Positions 18,450-27,310 of a stretch of 64,000 nucleotides of DNA are shown here, piece after piece. The stretch is from Brasilonema sennae CENA114 (GTDB taxonomy: Bacteria; Cyanobacteriota; Cyanobacteriia; Cyanobacteriales; Nostocaceae). The stretch's first letter is position 1, and the number at the start of each line of letters is the position of its first letter. Position numbers and translations under genes: made by a program. The notes beneath the pieces were generated by a model. That model did no database searches, had not been told where the DNA came from, and saw nothing but the letters and a program-made list of their open reading frames with translations. Location: positions 1,376,654 to 1,440,653 of the forward strand of contig NZ_CP030118.1 in assembly GCF_006968745.1 (NCBI RefSeq), given 5' to 3'.

Positions 18450-19664
18450 CTACTGAGGCTTCTGATCGAGGCGAATCGCTTGCTCTAAAGCTGATTTTTC
18501 TCTGGCTCTACGAGCATAGGCCTGTAATTTTGCACGATTCCACCCTGTAATGATACTCATATCTTCCAAGTTCATTCCCTTCATCAACATTTCTACACAC
18601 CATGTCTGTTGAGCTTGCTCAATAACTGGCTGTTGCCCTTCTGGTGTTAATAATTCCTCAGTTAATATTCGCCAGCGCTGTTGTATTTCTGGCTCTGTGA
18701 TTGGTATTCCATCATCATTGAGAAAGAATGCAGAGTGGTCATCTTTACGACTTTTGAGCCACTGAGTTAAGGGATTGCGAGTATACGATCCATATCGTTT
18801 ACCCATAATCCACTGATTCACAGGAACTTGTCGAGTAGCGCCCTGAGTGATTTGCAATAAGTACTGGTTGGAATCTTGGATTTGATGGGAACGCTCTAAA
18901 TTCACAATTTCTTCTGGAGATAAGCCTGCGCCAAACAAAACGTATATAAGAGCATAATCTCGCAGTCCTGATTTTTTGCCTCTTTGCAAAACCAAGTGGA
19001 CTAAACTCGCTGGTAAATCTATAACGTTTTCTGTCGGAATAAACTCACTATTAACTTGATTTGAGGATTGTGTGGCGACCTTTAAAAACAGTGCCACCAA
19101 AGTTTCTAAAAACTCATCTCTGTCATGCCAAAGTTCATGAAATTCACTGGTAAACTCAATGACGGCATACCCCAACAACATACTATTGAGTAAACTTGCT
19201 AGCTTTTGAGGTGATAATTGTATATGTAATTGGTCGCGTTCCATCACTGTTGCAAAATATTCAGCAACATAGTCATTTGCTTGAGTTAAGCTTTTTCCCA
19301 GTGCCTGACGATTTTCTACTGGGTATTTTCCCGCCTCACCTACCAGAGAACGTACCAATTCTGGAACTTGTTCTAAAGCCGTTAAGCGGTTTTCGCAGTA
19401 GTCTTTGAGAGCTTGGTAAACACTGTTTGTTTGACTTGCTTGTGTTGTTAAGGATTGACCGAGTTCTTTAAACACTGGCGATTCGGAAATGACCGCCAGA
19501 ACCAATCCGTGCTTATTGCCAAATTGCCGGAATAGCGTCACTTCATTAACTTTTGCTAATTCTGCGACTGCCTTGGTTGTCGTTTCGGTAATTCCTTGAG
19601 CTGCAAACAACTCCATTGCTGCATTAATCAGCCTTTGTCGCGTTGAAATGATTTCCCCAGACAT
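18450..19664 (-). CDS. TetR-type regulator fused to a degenerate tyrosine-recombinase-like domain
   Basis: A 404-residue protein. Residues 1-200 are a TetR regulator (RQRLINAAMELFAAQGITET, VNEVTLFRQFGNKHGL helix-turn-helix). Residues about 215-404 resemble a phage-integrase/XerC catalytic fold (SGLRDYALIYVLFGAGLSPE, then QTWCVEMLMKGMNLEDMSII, AYARRAREKSA). The catalytic Arg of the GLRxSE motif is Ser here, and the HxxR motif is missing, so recombinase activity is unlikely. The domain may serve DNA binding or oligomerisation. Start at ATG 19664 is preferred over TTG 19679 because an operator-like palindrome lies directly upstream. It is divergent from a desC-type desaturase and probably controls it and itself. 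Confidence 0.82.
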   Translation of the reverse strand: MSGEIISTRQRLINAAMELFAAQGITETTTKAVAELAKVNEVTLFRQFGNKHGLVLAVISESPVFKELGQSLTTQASQTNSVYQALKDYCENRLTALEQVPELVRSLVGEAGKYPVENRQALGKSLTQANDYVAEYFATVMERDQLHIQLSPQKLASLLNSMLLGYAVIEFTSEFHELWHDRDEFLETLVALFLKVATQSSNQVNSEFIPTENVIDLPASLVHLVLQRGKKSGLRDYALIYVLFGAGLSPEEIVNLERSHQIQDSNQYLLQITQGATRQVPVNQWIMGKRYGSYTRNPLTQWLKSRKDDHSAFFLNDDGIPITEPEIQQRWRILTEELLTPEGQQPVIEQAQQTWCVEMLMKGMNLEDMSIITGWNRAKLQAYARRAREKSALEQAIRLDQKPQ

Positions 19665-19674
19665 AAATCGAAAG

Positions 19675-19691
19675 TGCAAGTGGCACTTGCA
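19675..19691. promoter_or_regulatory. Operator-like palindrome 1 (tetR-proximal)
   Basis: Perfect 17-base palindrome TGCAAGTGGCACTTGCA with central G, 11 bases upstream of the regulator ATG. The size and symmetry suit a TetR dimer. Position over the regulator leader suggests autorepression. Confidence 0.8.
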
Positions 19692-19721
19692 TTAAAATTT
19701 TATCTTTGCTAAGCTAACAGA

Positions 19722-19738
19722 TGTAAGTAGCACTTGCA
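19722..19738. promoter_or_regulatory. Operator-like palindrome 2 (desaturase side)
   Basis: TGTAAGTAGCACTTGCA, the same 17-base site with two changes, centre 47 bases from the first. Two related sites in a divergent promoter region fit cooperative control of both genes. Confidence 0.72.
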
Positions 19739-19844
19739 TCCTCTGTTTTTACTTTAGCTATCTTCGCCAGTTTTGACAGGTGATGTGGTAACTAGTGCAA
19801 GAGTGTACTAGTGTATTTACGGTATTCACGTTAAAGGAAAATTT

Positions 19845-20693
19845 ATGACTATCAACTCAGCTGCGGCAGTTGGTAAGCAGCCGCTTACTCTGAGCTGGAC
19901 CAACGTGGCATTTTTCGGTACAATTCATGCCTTGGCAATGCTCGCTCCCTGGTGTTTTTCTTGGTCTGCTTTGGGAGTCATGATATTCTTGCATTGGTTG
20001 TTTGGCAGCATTGGTATCTGTTTAGGGTATCACCGACTTTTGACTCACCGAAGTTTATCTGTGCCGAAGTGGTTGGAATATGCGATCGCCACCTTGGGAG
20101 CACTCGCCATGCAAGGAGGACCAATCTTTTGGGTTGCTGGACATCGGCTGCATCATGCGTATACAGAAGATCTAGATAAAGATCCCTACTCTGCCAAGCG
20201 TGGTTTTTGGTGGAGTCATATGCTTTGGATTTTTTACCCACGTCCAGAGTTTTTTGAACACGAACATTACAAACGATTTGCTGCGGAATTAGAGCGCGAT
20301 CCATACTATCGTTGGCTAAATCGCTACTTCTTACTGCTCCAAATTCCTGTTGGTGTCCTACTGTATGTTTTGGGTGGATGGTCTTTTGTGATCTATGGAG
20401 TCTTTGTGCGAGCAGTATTGCTTTGGCATACCACTTGGTTCATCAACTCTGCAACTCACTTGCGCGGTTATCGTCGTTTCCAGTTGAAGGACAACTCTCG
20501 TAATCTTTGGTGGGCAGCACTTTTAACTTATGGAGAAGGTTGGCATAATAATCACCATGCTCACCCAAATGTTGCAAAAGCTGGATACCAGTGGTGGGAA
20601 GTGGATATGACTTGGTGGGCAATTAAGACATTGCAAACTCTGGGATTAGCGAAAAAAGTAGTCATGCCTCCAACACCAAAACCAGAAGTTTGA
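19845..20693 (+). CDS. desC: Acyl-lipid/acyl-CoA delta-9 fatty acid desaturase
   Basis: A 282-residue membrane desaturase that introduces a double bond near C9 of acyl chains. The three histidine boxes are present: HRLLTH, HRLHH and HNNHH followed by AHPNVAK. Hydrophobic helices around residues 22-60 and 165-200 match the usual two-hairpin topology. The length is normal. Start ATG at 19845 follows AAAGGAAAA. Cyanobacteria often have several desC paralogues, so the exact class (DesC1 or DesC2) is open. It is divergent from the TetR fusion and has two operator-like sites upstream. Confidence 0.93.
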   Translation: MTINSAAAVGKQPLTLSWTNVAFFGTIHALAMLAPWCFSWSALGVMIFLHWLFGSIGICLGYHRLLTHRSLSVPKWLEYAIATLGALAMQGGPIFWVAGHRLHHAYTEDLDKDPYSAKRGFWWSHMLWIFYPRPEFFEHEHYKRFAAELERDPYYRWLNRYFLLLQIPVGVLLYVLGGWSFVIYGVFVRAVLLWHTTWFINSATHLRGYRRFQLKDNSRNLWWAALLTYGEGWHNNHHAHPNVAKAGYQWWEVDMTWWAIKTLQTLGLAKKVVMPPTPKPEV

Positions 20694-20699
20694 CGAATG

Positions 20700-21272
20700 T
20701 TAACTTATTGACTCCCGCTTTCTTAAATAGCGAGGAGTACAAGGGGTTCCCCAGCTAACTTGCTCAGAAGGTATGTCACTAAAAACATTACTACGAGCGC
20801 CAATCACAGCATTAGCCCCAATTTTTACTCCTAGTCCAACGAAGCAATCAGCGGCTATCCATACTCCATTACCGATGATGATACTCGCTGTTTTCAATCC
20901 AAAAGCTGGATCTGTTATATCATGGCTACCAGTACACAGGTAACTTTTTTGAGAAATGACGCAGTGCTCACCAATGTTGATATCGTCAAGGCTGTAGAGA
21001 ACTACGTCATCTCCTATCCAACTGTAGTCCCCAATTGTAATTTTCCAAGGGTAAGTAAAGCGAGCTGTAGGTCTAATGATTACGCCTTTGCCAACACGAG
21101 CGCCAAACAGCCGCAGCAACGCGCAACGTAGACTATTGAGCGGGTGGGGGGTTAGGGGGAAGGCGATCGCCTGTACAAACCACCATAACAAAATATACCA
21201 ACCTGCCCGTCCTCGGTCAAACCAGGATTGGTTATATTTACGTAAATCTACAAAAGGTTCTTCACTAGTCAT
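20700..21272 (-). CDS. WcaF-like hexapeptide acetyltransferase (polysaccharide)
   Basis: A 190-residue acetyltransferase of the left-handed beta-helix type. Visible are GRAGWYILLWWFVQAI membrane-associated N-terminal segment, hexapeptide repeats (IGDYSWIGDDVVLYS, INIGEHCVISQ, IIIGNGVWIAADCFVG, VKIGANAVIGARS), the catalytic-type His in CTGSHD, and the terminal WGTPCTPRYLRKR. It likely O-acetylates an exopolysaccharide sugar. It lies downstream of two GT2 genes on the same strand. Comparable acetyltransferases occur in hormogonium polysaccharide loci, and an HpsU-type role is possible. Confidence 0.85.
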   Translation of the reverse strand: MTSEEPFVDLRKYNQSWFDRGRAGWYILLWWFVQAIAFPLTPHPLNSLRCALLRLFGARVGKGVIIRPTARFTYPWKITIGDYSWIGDDVVLYSLDDINIGEHCVISQKSYLCTGSHDITDPAFGLKTASIIIGNGVWIAADCFVGLGVKIGANAVIGARSNVFSDIPSEQVSWGTPCTPRYLRKRESIS

Positions 21273-21514
21273 TAGTTATGAGTCATTAGTCATTAGTCCA
21301 AGGTTACAAGCTTCCTTGTCTCCTTGTCTTTTAAGAAACACAGGGAACGCTTAATAGGGAATACCAAAGAAGGGAAAGAGTGTTTCTTTGATTCATAACG
21401 GGTGGTGCGCCGCTTGTCAGATGCTCCTAAAGCACTATTTGCTTGATTCAAAAATGAATTTTGAATTTTTAAACCCGGGCGATTTTCTCCCACATCCACC
21501 AGGGCATGTGGTTC

Positions 21515-22423
21515 TCAGCCGCTGGTTGTGGATGTGATGTTGAGTTGTCCGCTATATTGACGTAATTCGTAAAGTTTGACCTCTATTTGATACTGATATT
21601 GACTGAGAAGCCGTGCATAAATATACCCGGCTCTACCATCCAAAAAACCACGCTGAATGATGTAGAACAAAATAAACCGCAAAAACGGTTTAAATGGTAG
21701 TCGCACCCACAATTTTTTCAGGAAGCGCTTACGCTGTACGGCATTTCCAAAGAAATTTGCGCCAATGGTCTCGGTATCATCTTTACCAGCGAGAAGATTT
21801 TGATAAACATGAGCCTCCCAATTGGAATAACGGTTATGCCGTTCTATCCAGTGAAAAAGGTCACGAAAATCCTCGTGTATCATGTCGTTTTTCAGATATC
21901 CAGCTTTTCCATCTAAGATAACGTGTTCGTGAACTTCGTTATCACCAGTGTTGGGAACATCCCCAGTCTCAAGGTTTTCGTAGTGACCTTTTTTATGTTT
22001 AAATAAACGCAAATTCCAATCGGGATATTTACCGCCGTGGCGAATCCATGTTCCTAAGAAAAAAACTCGGCGGTTGAGGTAGTAACCATCGTATTCGGGA
22101 TTTTGAATAACTTGGGCAATTTCATCCCACAGTTCGGCGGTAATGCGCTCATCACAATCAACAATTAACACCCACTCGTTACGGAAGGGTAAATTTTCTA
22201 AAGACCAATTTTTCTTTTTAGGCCAGCTTCCATTAAAGTAGAATTGTACGACGTTCGCAGCATAACTTTGAACAATTTCGACGCTTTTGTCAGTACTTTG
22301 AGAATCTATAACAAAGACCTCATCAGCGGTTTGAACACTTTCCAGACAAGCAGGCAAATTCGCTTGTTCGTTTTTGGCTGGAATGAGGACAGACACGGGT
22401 AATTTGAAAGACATACAAGTCAT
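21515..22423 (-). CDS. Glycosyltransferase family 2 (WaaE/KdtX-like)
   Basis: A 302-residue GT2 enzyme. N-terminal SVLIPAKNEQANLPACLES, then DEVFVIDSQSTDKSVEIV, the DCDER (DxD) metal motif, and YLNRRVFFLGTWIRHGG with WNLRLFKHKKGHY typical of the WaaE-like subgroup. C-terminal amphipathic segments (FKPFLRFILFYIIQRGFLDG) suggest membrane association. It starts 6 bases after the stop of the upstream GT2 gene, so they form an operon. A second ATG three codons in is an alternative start. Confidence 0.9.
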   Translation of the reverse strand: MTCMSFKLPVSVLIPAKNEQANLPACLESVQTADEVFVIDSQSTDKSVEIVQSYAANVVQFYFNGSWPKKKNWSLENLPFRNEWVLIVDCDERITAELWDEIAQVIQNPEYDGYYLNRRVFFLGTWIRHGGKYPDWNLRLFKHKKGHYENLETGDVPNTGDNEVHEHVILDGKAGYLKNDMIHEDFRDLFHWIERHNRYSNWEAHVYQNLLAGKDDTETIGANFFGNAVQRKRFLKKLWVRLPFKPFLRFILFYIIQRGFLDGRAGYIYARLLSQYQYQIEVKLYELRQYSGQLNITSTTSG

Positions 22424-22429
22424 AGGTTG

Positions 22430-23362
22430 TTACTCTTTCTTAGATTTGGACAGAAGACCCTGAATAGCAGTACTTAGGTATCCAATTTGACCATATGCAT
22501 ACACAAGTTTATCAAATCGTTCTGCTGGATCGGGAAAATATTGTAATGTTTTATACAAACCCCGAAAAAAACGCTCGCTACCACGCTGCAATTGACCGAA
22601 ACCAGCTTTGCCAGCAAGTTGTTCGCGGTAACACTCACTCACTCCTTGCCACCAACCCCGGCTAATAAACCAAGAGCGTTTGAGGCGTTCTGGGGAGACA
22701 TTGTGAGCGACTGTGGCGTTGGGAAGATAAGCAACTTGCATTTGGTGTTGCAGGGCAAGTTCGGTCATTTGCAGTTCTTCGTTTGATAATAATTTTGTCC
22801 CAATTCGACCAAGATGAGTATTAAAACCCCCTACTGTTTCGAGAAAACTGTGGCGGATAGAGTAGTTCAAGCCTCTGGGGGTTTGTCCTGGGTTATCAAT
22901 GTAGACAATACTGTCGCCTAAGTCGTATGCTCCCAAATTGGCAGATAATCCTTTTGATAGCCAAAATGGTGCTTGGGTTCCTTCTGGCCATAATAGAGTC
23001 ACTTTGCCACCAGCGATCGCTAGTTTCGGGTTATCTTGATAAGCTGAGTATAAAACCTGTAACCAGTCAGAGCTAGCTTCTGCATCGTCGTCAAGATATG
23101 CCAAAATTTCAGCACTAGCAACTCTCGCGCCAGTGTTGCGAGCAACAGATAAACCAATCACAGGCTCAAAGATATACTTAAGGCGAGGATTGTGGCTTCT
23201 TTGTTCTACGACTTCAACAGTGCGATCGCTCGATCCATTATCCACGACCACAACTTCAAACTCACCATCAAAATCCTGTGCCAAAAGGCTATCTATCGCA
23301 GCGCCTAAATAGGTGTCTCGATTGTGAGTACAAATAATCGCAGAGATTTGTGTGTTTGGCAT
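22430..23362 (-). CDS. Glycosyltransferase family 2, HpsE-like
   Basis: A 310-residue GT2 enzyme with a GT-A fold: ISAIICTHNRDTYLGAAIDS, VVVVDNGSSDRTVEVVE, GLSVARNTGARVASAEILAY, and DDDAE as the metal-binding motif. The C-terminal region (WFISRGWWQGVSECYREQL) matches what I recall of the cyanobacterial HpsE-type hormogonium polysaccharide glycosyltransferase. With the following GT2 and acetyltransferase genes it forms a polysaccharide cluster. The HpsE assignment is from memory and not verified. Confidence 0.85.
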   Translation of the reverse strand: MPNTQISAIICTHNRDTYLGAAIDSLLAQDFDGEFEVVVVDNGSSDRTVEVVEQRSHNPRLKYIFEPVIGLSVARNTGARVASAEILAYLDDDAEASSDWLQVLYSAYQDNPKLAIAGGKVTLLWPEGTQAPFWLSKGLSANLGAYDLGDSIVYIDNPGQTPRGLNYSIRHSFLETVGGFNTHLGRIGTKLLSNEELQMTELALQHQMQVAYLPNATVAHNVSPERLKRSWFISRGWWQGVSECYREQLAGKAGFGQLQRGSERFFRGLYKTLQYFPDPAERFDKLVYAYGQIGYLSTAIQGLLSKSKKE

Positions 23363-23720
23363 ATACTTTCAGTTTATCTTTTTTGGACTTTGTTGGTTGT
23401 TCGTTTTCGGTTGACAGTTGTTAGCTATTTTACTAACCACTAAGCAATAACAAAGTCTCACTCTACCCTGCTGTTGATCTTATCTATAGCAAATATTTCG
23501 CACTAACAAACAACTTTTTTTTAGAAAAGATGAAATTATCTTTAGTTCTTTACGAAGATTTTTCTGAATAATTCAAAAAACAGAACTCAGAATTATGTCT
23601 ACGACTCAATACGAATAACTTTAGTTTCTCTGGTTTCCGACTCATTAATAGGTGTAAAAGATACCCTTTTGGGTTGCTGAGTCCTGAGTTCTGTATTCTA
23701 AGCGCGAAATTTCAGTGAAA
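23363..23720. other. Intergenic, 358 bp
   Basis: AT-rich, no gene. A widely spaced inverted repeat (CAGAACTCAG at 23580, CTGAGTTCTG near 23684) is the only structure noticed. It contains the promoter of the polysaccharide operon at its left end. Confidence 0.4.
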
Positions 23721-24551
23721 TTACTGCGATTGAATATGACCGTGCAAAATCACAAGAGTTTCTGCTAGTTGATTGAGACGAGTTTCTAGATCTTGCTTTC
23801 GTCCCAACAGTTGGCGCAATTTTTGGTAACGCGCAATTGCCATGCTCACGCTTGCAACCTGATCAGGTGGACATGGACGTGACCACACTTTACCAGAAGC
23901 ATCCAAACCACACAAACGATACCCAGCACGGGGTGATTGGCAGGAAACATTTGTCTTTTCTGCACAAATTTCTTCTACGTAGTCCATCAGACGGTCAACT
24001 TCTGCATGACGCAGTGTTGCGGTTCCTCCTGGTTCGGGTTCGCGTTCATGGGATTCTAGCCAGCCATTGACAATGGGTCCTTCTAAATAAAGATCTTGAA
24101 TCTGGCGGAGAATTTTTTGCAGTTCTTTTTGCCAAGATCCGACACTTTGCTGAATATCTTGCAACAAATTCATTGCAAAGGCGGGATTTGCTGCATTGCG
24201 ATGGCTAGTAAAGCCAGGAGTTTTGAGCTTAGGTAGGCTTGGTGTTTTGCCACTGCTGTCTTGCGCGGGAAAAGTTTGCACAGAAGTATTGTAGGTAGCG
24301 AAGTTTTGTTCAAAGTGCCCAGAAGGCTCTTCCTCGCAAAGCTCAGGATGATCTGCTGAGTGCTCTGCTCCCCCAAAGCTGATCCGAAACGATAGAGACT
24401 GCTTTGTTGAAGTATCTGCTTCGGCAGATTCAGCAGTGTTGCGAGTCCCCAAATCGTGTAGAGTTGCCTCTATGCGTTTTATGCCTGCTTTCATACCAAT
24501 ATCAAAGTGTGTTGTGTTTGTAGTGTTCAAGGGTAAAGCCACAAGAGCCAC
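23721..24551 (-). CDS. Conserved-looking cyanobacterial hypothetical protein
   Basis: A 276-residue frame. The C-terminal 150 residues look well conserved in style (NLLQDIQQSVGSWQKELQKI, YLEGPIVNGWLESH, then GYRLCGLDASGKVW, and a coiled helix RYQKLRQLLGRKQDLETRL). The first 120 residues are low in structure and rich in Ser, Thr and Glu, and may be a late extension; an internal ATG at the MNLLQD position is an alternative start. It is divergent from cobU. No function is assigned. Confidence 0.7.
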   Translation of the reverse strand: MALVALPLNTTNTTHFDIGMKAGIKRIEATLHDLGTRNTAESAEADTSTKQSLSFRISFGGAEHSADHPELCEEEPSGHFEQNFATYNTSVQTFPAQDSSGKTPSLPKLKTPGFTSHRNAANPAFAMNLLQDIQQSVGSWQKELQKILRQIQDLYLEGPIVNGWLESHEREPEPGGTATLRHAEVDRLMDYVEEICAEKTNVSCQSPRAGYRLCGLDASGKVWSRPCPPDQVASVSMAIARYQKLRQLLGRKQDLETRLNQLAETLVILHGHIQSQ

Positions 24552-24618
24552 TACATCATTTACTGATAACCTAGTAGAGTTGCAACCCTTCTCAATTCAA
24601 GATACTAGGTAAACAGCT

Positions 24619-25197
24619 TTGAGTAAAGTCGTATTAGTAACTGGACCAGCACGTTCTGGTAAAAGTGAATGGGCAGAAATTTTGGCTATGCAATCACAAA
24701 AAGCGGTTATCTATGTGGCAACGGCAGTAGAAAACTCAGAAGATAAAGAATGGCAACAACGTATTCTACAACATAAACAACGCCGTCCTCAACATTGGGC
24801 GACATTAGAAGTGCCATATGAATTGTCTGCAACTTTTGCCAACGCAGAACCAAATATCTGTCTTTTGGTAGATTCTTTAGGTACTTGGGTAGCAAATTTT
24901 TTGGAACAAGACGAGTTGATTTGGGAAAACATTGTTCAAGAGTTTTTAGAAACAGTCGAGTTAGTTTCTGCTGATGTGATTTTTGTTGCAGAGGAAACAG
25001 GTTGGGGTGTTGTGCCAGCTTATCCTATTGGTCGAACTTTTCGCGATCGCCTAGGTCATTTGGTGCGTCAGTTGGCAGGTATCAGCCAAGAAGTTTATTT
25101 AGTCACAGGGGGTCATGTTCTCAATCTGAGCTTGCTCGGTTCGCCTTTGCCTAAATTAAAAAACTCGCATAGAAATCGCAAAGTAACTAATAGTTAA
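24619..25197 (+). CDS. cobU: Adenosylcobinamide kinase / adenosylcobinamide-phosphate guanylyltransferase
   Basis: A 192-residue bifunctional enzyme of the nucleotide-loop assembly of cobalamin: it phosphorylates adenosylcobinamide and then attaches GMP. Features are the P-loop VTGPARSGKSEWAE, YVATA, HKQRRPQHW with the guanylylated His region, LLVDSLGTWVANFL, and the EETGWGVVPAYPIGR motif. TTG start at 24619; no ATG fits the family N-terminus better. An IS630-type element sits 66 bases past its stop and separates it from the next gene. Confidence 0.92.
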   Translation: MSKVVLVTGPARSGKSEWAEILAMQSQKAVIYVATAVENSEDKEWQQRILQHKQRRPQHWATLEVPYELSATFANAEPNICLLVDSLGTWVANFLEQDELIWENIVQEFLETVELVSADVIFVAEETGWGVVPAYPIGRTFRDRLGHLVRQLAGISQEVYLVTGGHVLNLSLLGSPLPKLKNSHRNRKVTNS

Positions 25198-25264
25198 GAA
25201 CTCAGTAACTCTTCTTAAAAGTTTATTCAAAATTCCTTACATAAAAACTAGAATCTACAGTCTA

Positions 25265-26588
25265 GTACAGCACGGCGTAAGTTAACCAGGTATTACTGTG
25301 GGAGAATGAGTAATTAGATTAAAAGTAGTTTTTGCTGAGAAGCGGAGAATTAGGATGTGGCAGGATTAGCTCCAAAACAATTAAACTTAAGCGATGGCGA
25401 TCGCTCAGAACTGCAAGAGTTGGTAAACCGACACAATACAGGGCAACAAATAGTACTACGTGCAAAAATAATTCTTCTAGCGTCAGAGGGGAAAAATAAT
25501 GGCGAAATTGCTCGAACATTAAATATAAGTCTGGATATGGCTCGTTTATGGCGAAACCGATGGTTTAAAACTAGCGATAAAAAGTTGCCTACTTTTGAGA
25601 GACTACGAGATTCGGAGCGTATTGGGGCACCAGTAAAATTTAGTATGGAGCAAGTAATCAAACTGTTTGCCCTTGCATGTTCAAAACCCGAAGACTACGG
25701 ACGACCAATAAGTCATTGGACACCAAGAGAACTAGCAGACGAAATTATAAAGCAAGGGATTATTGAAAGCATATCTGTCCGCCATGTTGGAAGATTACTA
25801 GAAGAGGCAGAACTTAAACCCCACCAGAGTAGTTACTGGTTAACCCCCCCCTAAGGACGAAGAATTTGACGTAAAAGTTGAAGATATTACTGGTTTATAC
25901 ATAAGTGCGATTGAACGTTATCAAAACGCAGAGCGTACAATATCAATTGATGAAATGACGGGTATTCAAGCTACAGAGCGTCTAGAAAAAGATTTACCGA
26001 TGCGACCTGGTAAAGTTGAAAGAAGGGAGTTTGAGTATATTCGTCACGGTACACAGAGTTTAATTGCTAATTTTGATGTCGCTACTGGTAAGATTATCGA
26101 GCCTACTTGTGGAGATTCTCGAACAGAAGTTGATTTTGTTCTCAATATTCGTCGAATCATTGAAAGTGAACCCAATGCTAAAAAATGGCATCTAATCATG
26201 GATTGTCTGAATACGCATCAGTCTGAATCGCTGGTTCGTTTGGTTGCAGAAAAAGAAGGTTTGAATATCGATCTGGGTATTAAAGGAAAAAGGGGAATAC
26301 TCAAATCCATGAAATCCCGTGCTGCTTTTTTAAGTGACAAAACACATCGAATTGTTTTCCATTACACCCCTAAACACTCTTCTTGGCTCAACCAGATTGA
26401 AATTTGGTTCAGTATTTTGGTTCGTAAGTTACTTCAGCGTGCTAGCTTCAAGAGTCAGGATGACCTAAAAACCCGAATTCTTGAATTTATCGACTACTTT
26501 AATAAAACAATGGCTAAACCTTTTCAGTGGACATATAAGGGTAAAGTGTTAGCTGTCTAATACTTGGTTTATTTACGCCGTGCTGTAC
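25265..26588 (+). mobile_element. IS630-family insertion sequence (1324 bp)
   Basis: Perfect 16-bp terminal inverted repeats GTACAGCACGGCGTAA (25265-25280) and its complement (26573-26588), flanked by TA on both sides (25263-25264, 26589-26590), the target duplication of the IS630/Tc1 group. The symmetric match extends to 19 bp if the flanking CTA/TAG is counted. Contains a single transposase gene in two frames. It lies between cobU and a hypothetical gene whose ATG is only 11 bases past the TA. Confidence 0.95.
25357..26560 (+). pseudogene. IS630 transposase split by a one-base shift at a C8 run
   Basis: Frame 1 (25357-25854, GTG start) has the N-terminal HTH (NGEIARTLNISLDMARLWRN). Frame 2 continues with the DDE core: [13 protein letters not shown] carries the first Asp region, [11 protein letters not shown] the second and [18 protein letters not shown] the Glu. 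The frames join at an eight-C run ending at 25851; seven Cs would restore [11 protein letters not shown] without a stop. It may be a true frameshift, transcriptional slippage, or programmed frameshifting as in some IS elements. The first ORF alone ends ...LTPP. Confidence 0.88.
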
Positions 26589-26600
26589 TAGAATTTTAGT

Positions 26601-27032
26601 ATGGCATCACAACAAGACGTAAAAAGATATTTAGCTTACTGGTTCCAGCTAGGCAAAAAAGTTGTCATAGACAACGGTGCGGCAACCTTACAGCCGCAAA
26701 AAGTCATAGCTGGCGATCGCTATAGCGATGAGTTTGAACAGTGCTGGCAAAGGATTATTTTACCTGAGTCAGGCGACTGCTACATAGAAGGTACACGGGA
26801 AACCATAGCAGAATTGTTAACACCTGGTTGGGATGTTTCTCCCTGCGCGCGTTGCGATATGCCAGTACCTGTGAAAAATTTGGGTATGCCGCCGTTGGTA
26901 TGTCCTTGCTTTGATTTAACCACTTGGCCTAATACAGAATTACCACCACCACGCTCACCAGTCAACAATGAAGAGCAACTCAAGGCAATTCGCGATCGCC
27001 TTTTGAATGTTGTCAAATCAACTCGTGAGTAG
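26601..27032 (+). CDS. Hypothetical cyanobacterial protein
   Basis: A 143-residue protein, apparently complete: DVKRYLAYWFQLGKKVVIDN, ALQPQKVI-like LQPQKVIAGDRYSDEFEQCW, a CARCDMPVPVKNLG segment with PCFDLTTWPN. The paired Cys (CARC, then VCPC) suggest a metal site. I do not recognise a family name. The IS element ends 12 bases upstream, so its native promoter may have been displaced. A clear terminator follows at 27067. Confidence 0.72.
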   Translation: MASQQDVKRYLAYWFQLGKKVVIDNGAATLQPQKVIAGDRYSDEFEQCWQRIILPESGDCYIEGTRETIAELLTPGWDVSPCARCDMPVPVKNLGMPPLVCPCFDLTTWPNTELPPPRSPVNNEEQLKAIRDRLLNVVKSTRE

Positions 27033-27066
27033 TTTGTTTAGTTCAGAATATAACAATATTTCATAG

Positions 27067-27093
27067 ACGCTGAGAGAAAACTTAGCGTTTTTT
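27067..27093 (+). terminator. Rho-independent terminator
   Basis: Stem ACGCTGAG (27067-27074) with CTTAGCGT (27081-27088), one G-U pair, followed by TTTTTT. It lies 34 bases past the stop of the hypothetical gene at 26601. Confidence 0.85.
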
Positions 27094-27310
27094 GGTTTTA
27101 AAGCAATGTCCTAGGTTTTCACGTCTTTTGTAGCGTGCCCGTAGCGGCTCAGAATTTAGGATTGCTATATATACAAATATTAATACTCACCTATCTGTGT
27201 CTTTTTTATGTGAATAATCACAAGATAAGGTTTTTTTGCGACTTTATTAATTAAGATGAGAAGTTAGTGCAGAATTTTTTAGTTGATTATTTTCCTTGTT
27301 GTGCTAACCC

